In this document: one piece after another, positions 1 to 6,666 of the stretch | Numbering within the stretch: the stretch's first letter is position 1 | Layout: each line of letters begins with the position of its first letter | Assembly (NCBI GenBank): GCA_900552145.1 | Contig: URYW01000026.1 | Span: forward strand, 1 to 20,559 | Length of the DNA: 20,559 nucleotides | Source: an uncultured Collinsella sp. | GTDB taxonomy: Bacteria > Actinomycetota > Coriobacteriia > Coriobacteriales > Coriobacteriaceae | Direction: 5' to 3' | The notes under the pieces: model-generated | The model's database searches: none | The model's input: the letters and a program-made list of their open reading frames with translations, nothing else | What the model was told of the DNA's origin: nothing | Made by a program: the position numbers and the translations under genes

Positions 1-101
1 CGTATTGGCATCAGATGATAGACCAGCGCAAGCACTCGCCCTTTTGCGACCCCGCCCAGACACAACCACGCAACCCCCACACCATGTTCGCTTTACAAAA
101 C

Positions 102-115
102 CAAACGCTCGTTCG
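102..115. promoter_or_regulatory. Candidate LexA (SOS) box 1
   Basis: On the reverse strand the 14 bases read CGAACGAGCGTTTG. This matches the Gram-positive LexA consensus CGAACRNRYGTTYC at 13 of 14 positions. It lies about 48 bases upstream of the first gene's start and is followed by a second, weaker box. That the host LexA binds here is inference. Confidence 0.45.
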
Positions 116-135
116 ATACTGGTAGAAGCAAAACG

Positions 136-149
136 CGAACACGTGTACG
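136..149. promoter_or_regulatory. Candidate LexA (SOS) box 2
   Basis: The 14 bases CGAACACGTGTACG match the consensus CGAACRNRYGTTYC at 12 of 14 positions. The box abuts the Shine-Dalgarno sequence of the gene at 163 (GGGAGG, 149-154), so a bound repressor would block transcription or its start. It is weaker than box 1, and support comes mainly from the pairing of the two. Confidence 0.35.
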
Positions 150-162
150 GGAGGTAAGGCAT

Positions 163-480
163 ATGATCATGAAGAAGCACTCCCTCGCGGGCACCTGCGG
201 CATCCCCACGGAGGACCGCCGCATCTACATCCCGGTGGACGTCAACGGGACCGACGACCCCGACCGCGGCCCGTCCGACCCGGTCACCATCCACTGGCCC
301 GACGGCCGCTCCTGGCAGGTCGAGTCCATCTACTTCCGCTCCGAGTTCGGCCGCGCCCTCTTCGGCAATCTCTGCGTGCGCTACGACGTCTGCATCGCAA
401 AGCAGCGCAAGACGGTCTGGTGGGAGCACGGCGACTGGTTCGTCGAGCGTGGCAGCGGCATGGCGGTGACGCCCGCGTGA
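163..480 (+). CDS. Small WPDGR-motif protein, first of a tandem pair
   Basis: A 105-residue protein with no signal peptide or membrane segment. The core is a beta-rich stretch with a WPDGR motif (about residues 46-50) and a later RYDV...GDWFVE segment. From memory, this layout resembles the small proteins often found beside UvrX/ImuB-like Y-family polymerases in mobile elements of Gram-positive bacteria; no polymerase is in view, so a role in induced mutagenesis is only a suggestion. The start at ATG 163 is preferred because GGGAGG sits 8 bases upstream; ATG 169 is in frame but too far from it. The gene overlaps the next by 4 bases and lies behind two LexA-like boxes. Function unknown. Confidence 0.75.
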   Translation: MIMKKHSLAGTCGIPTEDRRIYIPVDVNGTDDPDRGPSDPVTIHWPDGRSWQVESIYFRSEFGRALFGNLCVRYDVCIAKQRKTVWWEHGDWFVERGSGMAVTPA

Positions 481-854
481 CAGATCACACCAAGGACTTC
501 GGCGGCGGCATCACGGTGCGCGCCCGCGGCGACAGGCCAGGCCGGCGCGTCCACAAGCAGTACGTCGACGTCTACGCCCGCGCAAACGCCGACGGGACCA
601 TGGTCCCCATCCGCGTCTGCTGGCCGGACGGGCGCTGCTTCACCATCGATCAGATCCTCGAGATCGAGCCCTTCGGGGCTATCGTGCAGAACGCCCAGAC
701 GGCCACCTACACCGTTCGCTTCGGCCAGTGGCGCACCCAGCTCATGCTCGAGCACTACCACGAGGAGGACGACATCCACGGGGCCGAGGACCACCTGCGC
801 TGGTGGGTCTGGGCGTTCGACAACACCCTCACCAAGAACGACGTGGGGGTGTAG
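477..854 (+). CDS. Small WPDGR-motif protein, second of a tandem pair
   Basis: A 125-residue protein, paralogous to its upstream neighbour: both have a WPDGR segment (about residues 49-53 here), a YTVRF/RYDV strand and a Trp-rich end (DHLRWWVW here, GDWFVE there). The start is taken as GTG 477, whose GTGA overlaps the upstream stop, indicating translational coupling. An ATG at 420 is in frame but lacks a ribosome-binding site and would overlap the neighbour by 60 bases. This copy has an acidic HEEDD insertion before the Trp-rich end. The two proteins may act together or as a heterodimer, but this is not shown. No clear terminator follows for several hundred bases. Confidence 0.7.
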   Translation: MTDHTKDFGGGITVRARGDRPGRRVHKQYVDVYARANADGTMVPIRVCWPDGRCFTIDQILEIEPFGAIVQNAQTATYTVRFGQWRTQLMLEHYHEEDDIHGAEDHLRWWVWAFDNTLTKNDVGV

Positions 855-957
855 GCCCGTCGCCGGAACGTAAGCGTCGTACGTCAAAAGGCCTCTGTCC
901 TCCGAATGTCCCGTTCAAAAAAGTGATGAGCGCTCGTCAGGGTCAAAATGCTGCATA

Positions 958-1140
958 TCAAAATCGCTCAAGCAATCGGCTACAATGCGAAGTGCCGGGC
1001 AACGCATACGCGGTGCCCTTTCGCTTTAAGACCTCTTTGCGTGCTTTCCGGGCTACTTGGGGGTCTTTTATCATGTCGCAGAGCAACCGCCAAACGTCAA
1101 AAACGTCCGCTAGGCGTAAGGCCATCAAGGCGCTCGTCGG
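958..1140 (-). pseudogene. Detached C-terminal frame of the small gene at 1097-1327
   Basis: This reverse-strand frame is open to a stop at 958-960. From about 1125 it encodes a helix-like, basic segment (ALRLADVFDVW, then KARKEVLKRK) that looks protein-coding. It has no good ribosome-binding site of its own. It joins naturally to the upstream small protein if one base is removed near 1121, in a GATGGCC run, giving ...DERLDALRLADVFDVW... The simplest reading is a single gene of about 122 residues broken by a one-base insertion. Programmed frameshifting or a sequencing error are alternatives. Confidence 0.4.
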
Positions 1141-1327
1141 AGTCGAAAGGTTTTCCTGTAATGCACGACGCGAGATCGTCGGCAAAGCGCTCGACTTGGG
1201 CTGCGACGTACTCGACGATCCTCTCCGGATCCTGGAGGTCTCCGCGGGATGCCGCGAGGAGCGTCGCCGCGAGCCCGCGCATCTCGTAGCTGATATCGAA
1301 GATCTGGTTCTGCTCGGCTTCTGTCAT
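1097..1327 (-). CDS. Small acidic hypothetical protein, probably truncated by a frameshift
   Basis: A 76-residue, mostly helical, acidic protein starting MTEAEQNQ. The start is supported by AAAGGGG five bases upstream. It stands alone on the reverse strand between forward genes. The last residues (GLTPSGRF) look like out-of-frame translation, because the adjacent frame continues with a convincing helical, basic segment from about 1125 to 958. No family is recognised; small helical proteins of this kind are common accessory genes in mobile elements. No membrane segment or signal is seen. Confidence 0.5.
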   Translation of the reverse strand: MTEAEQNQIFDISYEMRGLAATLLAASRGDLQDPERIVEYVAAQVERFADDLASCITGKPFDSDERLDGLTPSGRF

Positions 1328-1373
1328 GGATGCCCCTTTCCGGAAACGATGCGTAATCCATATTCTCCCCTTC

Positions 1374-1398
1374 GGGCCCGCCGCCGGCGGGCCCTTTT
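1374..1398 (+). terminator. GC-rich hairpin with short T-tract
   Basis: GGGCCCGCC and GGCGGGCCC form a 9-bp stem with a 3-base loop, followed by TTTT on the forward strand. It could end a forward transcript from the 163-854 pair, although it lies more than 500 bases downstream. It also sits in the upstream region of the reverse gene at 1327, so it may block entry of opposing transcription. Confidence 0.45.
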
Positions 1399-1431
1399 GC
1401 TGCCGCCGGTATCCGGCATGCGCCGCCGTAT

Positions 1432-1449
1432 GGCCACGGCTTCGTGGCC
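1432..1449. repeat. Short inverted repeat
   Basis: GGCCACG and CGTGGCC form a perfect 7-bp stem around a GCTT loop. It lies at the left edge of a hairpin-rich non-coding stretch (1328-1671). No T-tract follows. Function unknown. Confidence 0.5.
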
Positions 1450-1462
1450 GGGTGGCACCTTC

Positions 1463-1560
1463 GCTAAGCCGCGTCAAGGGGGCCCATGAGACCCCGCACA
1501 AACCTCCGCTCCGCTCCGGTTGGTGGAGGTCGTCATGGACCTCCCTTGACCCGCCTTCGC
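1463..1560. repeat. Long imperfect inverted repeat in a non-coding gap
   Basis: Arms 1463-1493 and 1528-1560 are imperfect reverse complements (about 26 of 33 positions), sharing GTCAAGGG and CCATGA blocks. The centre contains a further CCTCC/GGAGG pair. A transcript or single strand would fold into a hairpin of roughly 100 nt. Together with 1568-1590 it fills most of the 340-base gap before the DUF2958 gene, where I see no convincing gene. It could be a regulatory leader, a structured RNA, or a replication or transfer site. Confidence 0.5.
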
Positions 1561-1567
1561 TCCGGTG

Positions 1568-1590
1568 CGGCTTTGCAGGGAGCAAAGCCG
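1568..1590. repeat. Hairpin, perfect 9-bp stem
   Basis: CGGCTTTGC (1568-1576) and GCAAAGCCG (1582-1590) form a perfect stem with a 5-base loop. A third copy of CGGCTTTGC occurs at 1615-1623, which could compete for the right arm. Alternative pairings of this kind are seen in attenuators, but no such role is shown here. Confidence 0.5.
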
Positions 1591-1671
1591 ACGACGACGC
1601 GCGGCGTCGCCATTCGGCTTTGCCCGCAGGGGCGAGATGTTGAGGGCGGGGTGCCCGGAACGGAGGAAGAG

Positions 1672-1971
1672 ATGCAGCAGCTGATGACGAGGGAAATCGC
1701 CAAGACGGCTCCAAGGCTCTACGAGCAGGACGGAGCAGAGGACCCCACGGTCTATGCCCACTACTTCTCGTGCATGAACGGATGGGACTGGTGGCTGCTC
1801 GAGTTCGACGGCACGGACGAGGCGTTCGGCCTCGTCGAGGGCTACGACGACGAGCTCGGCTACTTCAGCATCAAGGAGATGGCCGAGCTGAACCGCCAGA
1901 TGGGGTTCGCCGCCGTCGAGCGCGACGAGCACTTCTCCCCGAAGCCGCTCAGCGCCGTCAGGAGGAGGTAG
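1672..1971 (+). CDS. DUF2958 domain protein
   Basis: A 99-residue protein matching the DUF2958 pattern from memory: a LYEQDG/DPTVYAHYF opening, a WDWWLLEFDG strand, a FGLV...DDELGYFS block, and an ERDEHFSPKPLS ending. This family is common in conjugative elements and plasmids, often beside DNA-metabolism genes; its biochemical function is unknown. The start at ATG 1672 is chosen because GGAGG lies 5 bases upstream. The frame stays open upstream to 1486, but that part falls in hairpin-rich non-coding sequence. Only 4 bases separate it from the next gene, so the two are probably co-transcribed. No signal peptide or membrane segment. Confidence 0.85.
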   Translation: MQQLMTREIAKTAPRLYEQDGAEDPTVYAHYFSCMNGWDWWLLEFDGTDEAFGLVEGYDDELGYFSIKEMAELNRQMGFAAVERDEHFSPKPLSAVRRR

Positions 1972-1975
1972 CCGC

Positions 1976-2572
1976 ATGGTCACGGTCGAGTTCGACTCCA
2001 TGGGCGAGGCGGTCCGCCTCGCCCTCGTGGCCGGGGAGTACGTGGGCGGCGGCCTCGCCGTCCTCCTCCTCGACGCCACGGACCCGCGCTCCGACGGCTA
2101 CATGGCCGAGTGGGGCGTGCTCACGGCGAACGTGCCGGCTGCGGCCGAGTGGTGCCGCGGGCACGGCAACATCGCCATCGACGCCGCGGTCCCCGCGGCA
2201 CTCCTCAAGGCACTCGTGGCCGCCGGCATACTCCGGATGGCCGGCCGCTCGGCTGCGTCCGGGATGGCCCGCTACCCGCTGGCCACGGTCGCCGGGCACG
2301 CCCTCGACGGCATGGGCGGCCTGACCGAGACCCTCGAGGAGGCGCTCGGCTCGACGGTCGTCGTCGAGTACGAGTCAGGCGGCGACGGCGGCGCGTTCGA
2401 GGCGGGGACCGCGACGGCGGGCTCGGCCGAGCTCGAGCGCCTCATCGCCGCCGCGAGGTCCGAGGCCGACGCGTTGGCGGCCGCCGGCGGATGGGCGGCC
2501 GTCCGGGTCGGTTTCGGGGACGCCGAGACCATCGACTGCGAGACGGGCCGGACGGTCTACGTCGCGGGGTGA
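1976..2572 (+). CDS. Hypothetical protein, Ala/Gly-rich
   Basis: A 198-residue protein of unrecognised family. The N-terminal half is Ala/Gly-rich with hydrophobic stretches (AVLLLD near 29; AALLKALVAAGIL near 74-86) too short or interrupted for clear membrane helices. An acidic, Glu/Ala-rich helical part follows (about 141-170), then a short beta-like end (AVRVGFGDAETIDCETG). The start has GGAGGAGG about 7 bases upstream, inside the end of the DUF2958 gene. A strong terminator follows 17 bases after the stop, so the two genes form a closed two-gene unit. It is probably cytosolic. Confidence 0.75.
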   Translation: MVTVEFDSMGEAVRLALVAGEYVGGGLAVLLLDATDPRSDGYMAEWGVLTANVPAAAEWCRGHGNIAIDAAVPAALLKALVAAGILRMAGRSAASGMARYPLATVAGHALDGMGGLTETLEEALGSTVVVEYESGGDGGAFEAGTATAGSAELERLIAAARSEADALAAAGGWAAVRVGFGDAETIDCETGRTVYVAG

Positions 2573-2588
2573 AATAGGAGGAGAGCGC

Positions 2589-2622
2589 AAGCGCGGTCCG
2601 GATGGGCCGCGCTTTTCTTTTC
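2589..2622 (+). terminator. Rho-independent terminator
   Basis: AAGCGCGGTCC pairs with GGGCCGCGCTT (11 bp, one T-G wobble) around a GGAT loop, followed by TTCTTTTCC on the forward strand. It ends the DUF2958/hypothetical pair. Confidence 0.8.
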
Positions 2623-2636
2623 CCGGGGATGCGGAA

Positions 2637-2819
2637 CTCCCGCCGCCCAAGTGCCTTGGACGGTGGGAGCAGGATAAGGGCGCACTACGGGCGTCCGGGA
2701 TTTTGCGGCGCAACTCGGCGGGCCGAGTTCGTTTCCGCTGGTAGCGTTGCCGGTCAAGCCGGAAAGGCGACGGCGGCCCTCCGTCATACGCGCCCCGAGC
2801 GCCGTATGACGGAGGGCCG
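2637..2819. other. Hairpin-rich gap between convergent operons
   Basis: This non-coding stretch contains three inverted repeats in a row. 2637-2669 has a 9-bp arm with one mismatch plus an inner CCAAG/CTTGG. 2712-2729 is AACTCGGC/GCCGAGTT around a 2-base loop. 2774-2819 has 17-bp arms. None is followed by a T-tract on either strand, so simple terminator function is not obvious. Adjacent to the mobilization operon's end, it could be a transfer or replication origin, a structured RNA, or an mRNA 3'-end stabiliser. Confidence 0.45.
2774..2819. repeat. 17-bp-arm inverted repeat downstream of the coupling-protein gene
   Basis: Arms 2774-2790 and 2803-2819 are perfect reverse complements around a 12-base loop. 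The GCCGTATGAC part of the right arm recurs directly about 30 bases further on, just before the coupling-protein stop. There is no T-tract. It may form the 3' end of the reverse-strand mRNA or bind a protein. Confidence 0.65.
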
Positions 2820-2846
2820 TTTGCGCGGGCAGGGCCGTATGACGCG

Positions 2847-4805
2847 TCAGAACCCGTCGGGCGCCGCGGACACCTTGCGCTTCCTGCCGCCGGACGGCGA
2901 CCCCTTGGGCTTTTTCGGCTTCTCCGGGATACGCCAGACCGGTGCCGGGGCGTCGTTGCAGACCTCCCCCTCGAGCGCCCGCGCGAGCAGCGCGCCCTCG
3001 GCCTCCGGCGACGTCATGCCCAGCAGCGGCCCCAAGAACGTCTCGGTGATGTCGCGGCTGGCGAGCGCCATCGGTCCCTCCGCGTCGATCACGAGCGCGC
3101 CGTTCTCGCGCGCGCTCCAGGCCATGAGCTCCGACGGGGTGATCAGCGGACGGCGCGCCACGGAGAACGACTTGCCGGACGAGGAGCTCTGCGTCCCCTT
3201 GGTGGAGCTCTGCCCGGTCGTCTTGACACTGTAGTCGCCGAGTCGCTTGCTGATCTCCTCCGCCTCGCCGACGGACTCTACCGAGAGGACGACCTGGGTG
3301 CCGAGCAGCGCCAGCAGCGCGTCCGACTCTGCCCTGGAGTAGCCGCACCGGGCCTCGAGCAGGCGGGTGTTCTGGAGCACGAAGACGACGTGCAGGCCGA
3401 TGCTGCGGACCTCCGCGAGATCGCCGAGGAGGCGGGGGATCTTGGGGATCCCGGACCCCTCGTCGATGGCGAGCAGGGTCTCGGCCGGCAGCCTGCCGCC
3501 CGACAGGCGCGCGGTCTCGCGCAGCGCCGACAGCGCCTGGGAGAAGATGCACGAGACGAGCGCGCCGCGGTCCCCTCGGTCCGTCGCGCTGGCGATGTAG
3601 AGGATGGTGGGCCTGCGCCCGACCGATGCGAGGTCGACCTCGCCGTCCCAGAGCATTCGGCTGACGTCGTCGTCGCAGAAGGACATGAGGTAGTTGCGCG
3701 CGGTGGAGACGAGGGCCTCCCCTCCGCCGCCGTTCGACGAGGCGACGAGGAGGAACTGGCGCGCCGGGTTTCCCGCCGGCAGGTCCGCGGCGAGCTCCTC
3801 CAGCGACTTCACGGCGCTCTTCCCGTCGCGGGGTTCCAGGAGCGCGAGCACGGTCGAGAGGTTCCGCGCGCCGTCGGGGGTCCGCTCGTCCGTTATCGCG
3901 AGCAGGCAGAGGCCGGTCAGCAGGTTGCGGCTGGCGTCCGTGAAGAACCTCTGGCCAGAGGAGAAGGCATCGGGCACGATGGCGGACGACAGCTCGCGGA
4001 GCTCGGCCACGGCACCGGCGACGCCCTCGGTCCCGAGTGCCGCGATAGCGCGGTCGAGGGGGTTGAACCTCGCCGACTTGACGGGCTCGTCGAGCCGAAT
4101 GGCGACGACCTCCATCCCGGCCCTCCTGGCGAGCGGCTCGGTCCATGCGCGGATCTCGGACTTCGGGTCGTGGACGATGACGGAGGTCGGGATCCCGTGG
4201 GCGTTGCGGTCGATCGCGGCGGCCACGCTGACGGCAAGAGACCTTCTCGTCTTGCCTGCGCCGCTGCCCGCCCTTATGAGGCAGTGGACGGCGGGGACCA
4301 TCGCGATCCCGCCGCCGACGCAGCCGGCCGCAACGAGTCCCCTCGCGGCCTCCTTCCCGTCCCACGGCGGGCAGCGCCTTGCGACCCTGGACGGCCTCGA
4401 CTCGAGCCAGGCGTCCCCGTGCGTGCGCGTGGGCGCGCGGTCGCCGGCGAACGTCCCGTCGTGGAGCCTCAGCCACGAACGTGCCCACGAGACGAGGCCG
4501 AGGACCATGATGGTGACTGCGACGGCTGCGACCGCGGCCAGCAGCCCGCCCACTTTCCCGGTTGCCAACGTGTCGGCGAGCGTATCCAACGGGTTGCGGA
4601 GGACGGTGTCGGGCTCGGCCCCCGGGTCGCCAACCTGCAAGTGCAACAGGGTGGAGAGGTCGGAGGCGAGCGATGCCATCCACCAGCTCGCGTAGTCCCA
4701 CGCGCTGACGGTCGCGATGGCGGCGACGACGGCGACTATACCGTGGGCCGCCAGCGTGTCGGCGAGCTCCCTCCTCATGTTGCGGTTGAAGGATTTGGGT
4801 TTCAT
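2847..4805 (-). CDS. Type IV coupling protein, VirD4/TraG family
   Basis: A 652-residue membrane ATPase that would dock the relaxase-DNA complex to a type IV secretion channel. Two N-terminal membrane segments (about 22-45 and 85-106) precede the ATPase. Walker A is AGSGAGKT at 179-186, a VHDPKSE motif typical of the family sits at 211-217, and Walker B is TLLAIDE at 443-449. A Ser/Thr-rich stretch (about 529-547) and a basic Lys/Pro-rich tail (629-644) follow. The start at 4805 is chosen because its ATG overlaps the relaxase stop as ATGA, indicating coupling; the frame stays open upstream but runs inside the relaxase gene. It is the last gene of the reverse block. Length and motifs are normal for the family. 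Confidence 0.92.
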   Translation of the reverse strand: MKPKSFNRNMRRELADTLAAHGIVAVVAAIATVSAWDYASWWMASLASDLSTLLHLQVGDPGAEPDTVLRNPLDTLADTLATGKVGGLLAAVAAVAVTIMVLGLVSWARSWLRLHDGTFAGDRAPTRTHGDAWLESRPSRVARRCPPWDGKEAARGLVAAGCVGGGIAMVPAVHCLIRAGSGAGKTRRSLAVSVAAAIDRNAHGIPTSVIVHDPKSEIRAWTEPLARRAGMEVVAIRLDEPVKSARFNPLDRAIAALGTEGVAGAVAELRELSSAIVPDAFSSGQRFFTDASRNLLTGLCLLAITDERTPDGARNLSTVLALLEPRDGKSAVKSLEELAADLPAGNPARQFLLVASSNGGGGEALVSTARNYLMSFCDDDVSRMLWDGEVDLASVGRRPTILYIASATDRGDRGALVSCIFSQALSALRETARLSGGRLPAETLLAIDEGSGIPKIPRLLGDLAEVRSIGLHVVFVLQNTRLLEARCGYSRAESDALLALLGTQVVLSVESVGEAEEISKRLGDYSVKTTGQSSTKGTQSSSSGKSFSVARRPLITPSELMAWSARENGALVIDAEGPMALASRDITETFLGPLLGMTSPEAEGALLARALEGEVCNDAPAPVWRIPEKPKKPKGSPSGGRKRKVSAAPDGF

Positions 4806-6157
4806 CTTCTCATTGTCCTTTCTATCCTGTTCGCAATCTTCACGGTCGGGGCACTCGACGGCCCGGTGCCGCCGGATGCCAGGATCCGCAGGGCCGAGGC
4901 GATGAGCCGCAGGACCCTCTCTCCGGCCTCGTCCCCCATGTCGCGGCCACCGGCGTCCCGCGTGGCCTCCCTTGCGATGAAGGCCGTCATCGCGGCCGCG
5001 CGTCCGAGGGCCGGGCCGGCCGACGGCACCTGCCGGAAGATCCGCTCCGCCGTGGGGCACCCCTTTAAGTCGTTGCGTTCGATCGACTGGCCGCGGGCGA
5101 CCTTTCGGCCGATTGCCTCAAGGCGCCTTTTCGGGATACAGGCCCGGGCCTCGGTGGCGAGGCCGGCCTCCCGCCGCCTCTCCGTCGCCGGGCCGGTTCC
5201 GGGCGTGGCGCGTCGCATCGGCGTCTGCTCGCGCGCCGGCGCCCTGTCGGGGACCATGACGCGCAGGGCGGCGTTCTCGCAGCGGAGGCCGAAGTCGTCG
5301 GCGGCCCTGCGAACATAGGCGTCTCGGGCCTCCTCGGTCAGGCACTTGAGGTCGGCGCACCTCTCGACGGCCTTCTTATAGCGGTCCAGTGCGCCGGCGA
5401 GCTCGGGGAAGTCGGAGGCCGCCCGGTCGAGGGCCTCCCTCAGCGCGGCGGACGTCTCCGGGTGGAACCGCCTGAGGTGGGCGGCCTCGATCCTTCCGTC
5501 CGGCGGCAGCTCGATATCGAAACGGTTCCGGTCGATGCGGGAGACGGCGTCCAGCGCGGCCTCCCTCGCGAGGTCGCGCTCGATGTAGGCCTCCCGCAGC
5601 AGCGGCGCCATGGCCTTCGAGGAGATCTCGAACCGCGCCGCCTCCATCTTCCGCTTGGGGAGCAGCGCGTCCCACTCGCCCGCGTGGTCGACCGTGAGGA
5701 TGTGGACGTGGTGGCTCGTGCCGTTGACATGCATCGCCGCGTAGAACTCCACGCGGCTCTCGGGCACACCGGTCATCTTGGAGAAGAGCCTCGGCCACTC
5801 GGAGCGCACCAGCGCCTGCCAGGCGTCCAGGCGGTCGAGGCCGGCAGCTGGGGCGATGTCGTTCGGGACCGTGACGACGGTGGTGAGCACCGCACCGCCG
5901 TTTTGGGCGATGGCACGTCTGGCTTCTGCCACGGCGACCGGGCCGTCCGCGCCCCAGAGGCCGCCCGTCGAGCCGGTCCTGTTCGCGGCGTAGGCGGCCA
6001 GGCCGTCCACGCCGAGCCTCCTGCCGTCCGCCTCGCTTACCTCGATGACGACGCCGCGGCGGGTGCCGGCGTATGCCGCCAGGCCTGCGGCGGTCGCCCT
6101 CGCGGACGCTCCCGCGCGGACGACGGAGTGGTTGACGATGACGGGCGGGCTAGCCAT
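4802..6157 (-). CDS. Relaxase with HxH metal site (MobP/MobL-like)
   Basis: A 451-residue protein that would nick the transfer origin and lead the strand out. The diagnostic segment is HVNGTSHHVHIL (143-154), with H150-V-H152 as the metal-binding HxH and H143 upstream. The N-terminus has the YAGTRRGVV block seen in MobP3/MobL-type relaxases, where a Tyr-containing segment precedes the metal site. The remainder is helical and basic, with no helicase motifs, so it is a relaxase without a fused helicase. It overlaps the ribbon-helix-helix gene by 8 bases and the coupling-protein gene by 4, the classical order accessory protein, relaxase, coupling protein. The exact subfamily is inferred from the motif pattern. 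Confidence 0.88.
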   Translation of the reverse strand: MASPPVIVNHSVVRAGASARATAAGLAAYAGTRRGVVIEVSEADGRRLGVDGLAAYAANRTGSTGGLWGADGPVAVAEARRAIAQNGGAVLTTVVTVPNDIAPAAGLDRLDAWQALVRSEWPRLFSKMTGVPESRVEFYAAMHVNGTSHHVHILTVDHAGEWDALLPKRKMEAARFEISSKAMAPLLREAYIERDLAREAALDAVSRIDRNRFDIELPPDGRIEAAHLRRFHPETSAALREALDRAASDFPELAGALDRYKKAVERCADLKCLTEEARDAYVRRAADDFGLRCENAALRVMVPDRAPAREQTPMRRATPGTGPATERRREAGLATEARACIPKRRLEAIGRKVARGQSIERNDLKGCPTAERIFRQVPSAGPALGRAAAMTAFIAREATRDAGGRDMGDEAGERVLRLIASALRILASGGTGPSSAPTVKIANRIERTMRR

Positions 6158-6608
6158 CGGCGCGCTCGCGCGCGTGGAGCTTCACCTCGTCGATCTTGCC
6201 GAGGCCCGCGCGGCTGAGCTCGCCGGCCTGCGCGAGGTAGTTCTTCCAGATGTCCGCGACGGGGACGTCGTCGAGCGAGGCGTAGGAGGCCTTGAGGACG
6301 TCTGCCGACATGAGGCCGGCCATGATGGCGGCAGTCATGGGGCGCGAGAGGACCGCGGCGATGCGGTCCTCGGTGGCGTCGAGCTTGCGCTCGATGTCGA
6401 GTGCGGCGACGTCCATGCGGGCGTCGACGACGCCGCGGATGAAGCCCGCGACCTCGTTGCCGTAGAGGTCAAGCCCCTCCGCGGCGAGTGCCGAGCGCAG
6501 GAGCGAGCGGATTTCGTCGCTGACGTTGGACTCGTCGAGCGCGGCCCGCGTCTTGAGGGCGGTATAGAGCCTTGAGTCGAGCTTTACGCTTACATTTTTT
6601 GTGGACAT
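6150..6608 (-). CDS. Ribbon-helix-helix protein, probable relaxosome accessory
   Basis: A 152-residue protein whose first 45 residues fit a ribbon-helix-helix (CopG/Arc-like) domain: strand NVSVKLDSRLY, helix ALKTRAALDES, then NVSDEIRSLLRSAL. The longer C-terminal part is helical (about 55-150) and probably mediates oligomerisation or relaxase contact. Such proteins bind the transfer origin, bend DNA for the relaxase and often repress their own operon. The ribosome-binding site GGAAGAG lies 5 bases before ATG. It directly follows a hairpin with U-tract and overlaps the relaxase gene by 8 bases. It is likely MobC-like in function, though not closely recognised. Confidence 0.8.
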   Translation of the reverse strand: MSTKNVSVKLDSRLYTALKTRAALDESNVSDEIRSLLRSALAAEGLDLYGNEVAGFIRGVVDARMDVAALDIERKLDATEDRIAAVLSRPMTAAIMAGLMSADVLKASYASLDDVPVADIWKNYLAQAGELSRAGLGKIDEVKLHARERADG

Positions 6609-6623
6609 GTTTTCTCTTCCTAT

Positions 6624-6655
6624 CGAAGAAAAACCGCCGCCCGTGTGGGCGGCGG
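6624..6655 (-). terminator. Rho-independent terminator or intra-operon attenuator
   Basis: On the reverse strand CCGCCGCCC and GGGCGGCGG form a perfect 9-bp stem with a 4-base loop, followed by TTTTTCTTC. It lies between the unrecognised gene (stop at 6667) and the ribbon-helix-helix gene (start at 6608). Only 15 bases separate it from that start, leaving no room for a promoter downstream, so mobilization genes probably depend on read-through. Confidence 0.75.
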
Positions 6656-6666
6656 CAGGCGATCAA

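Noticed and set aside
1..157. Open frames at the left edge, one ending at 155-157 just before the first gene
   Set aside because: The translation has no recognisable domain and overlaps the candidate LexA boxes. It may be chance or the tail of a gene outside the window; it cannot be supported.
2557..5318. Long overlapping open frames of 640-740 codons on both strands across the coupling-protein and relaxase region
   Set aside because: They are Arg/Gly/Pro-rich shadows caused by high GC. The reverse frames ending at 2847 and 4802 carry real ATPase and relaxase motifs and start-stop overlaps.
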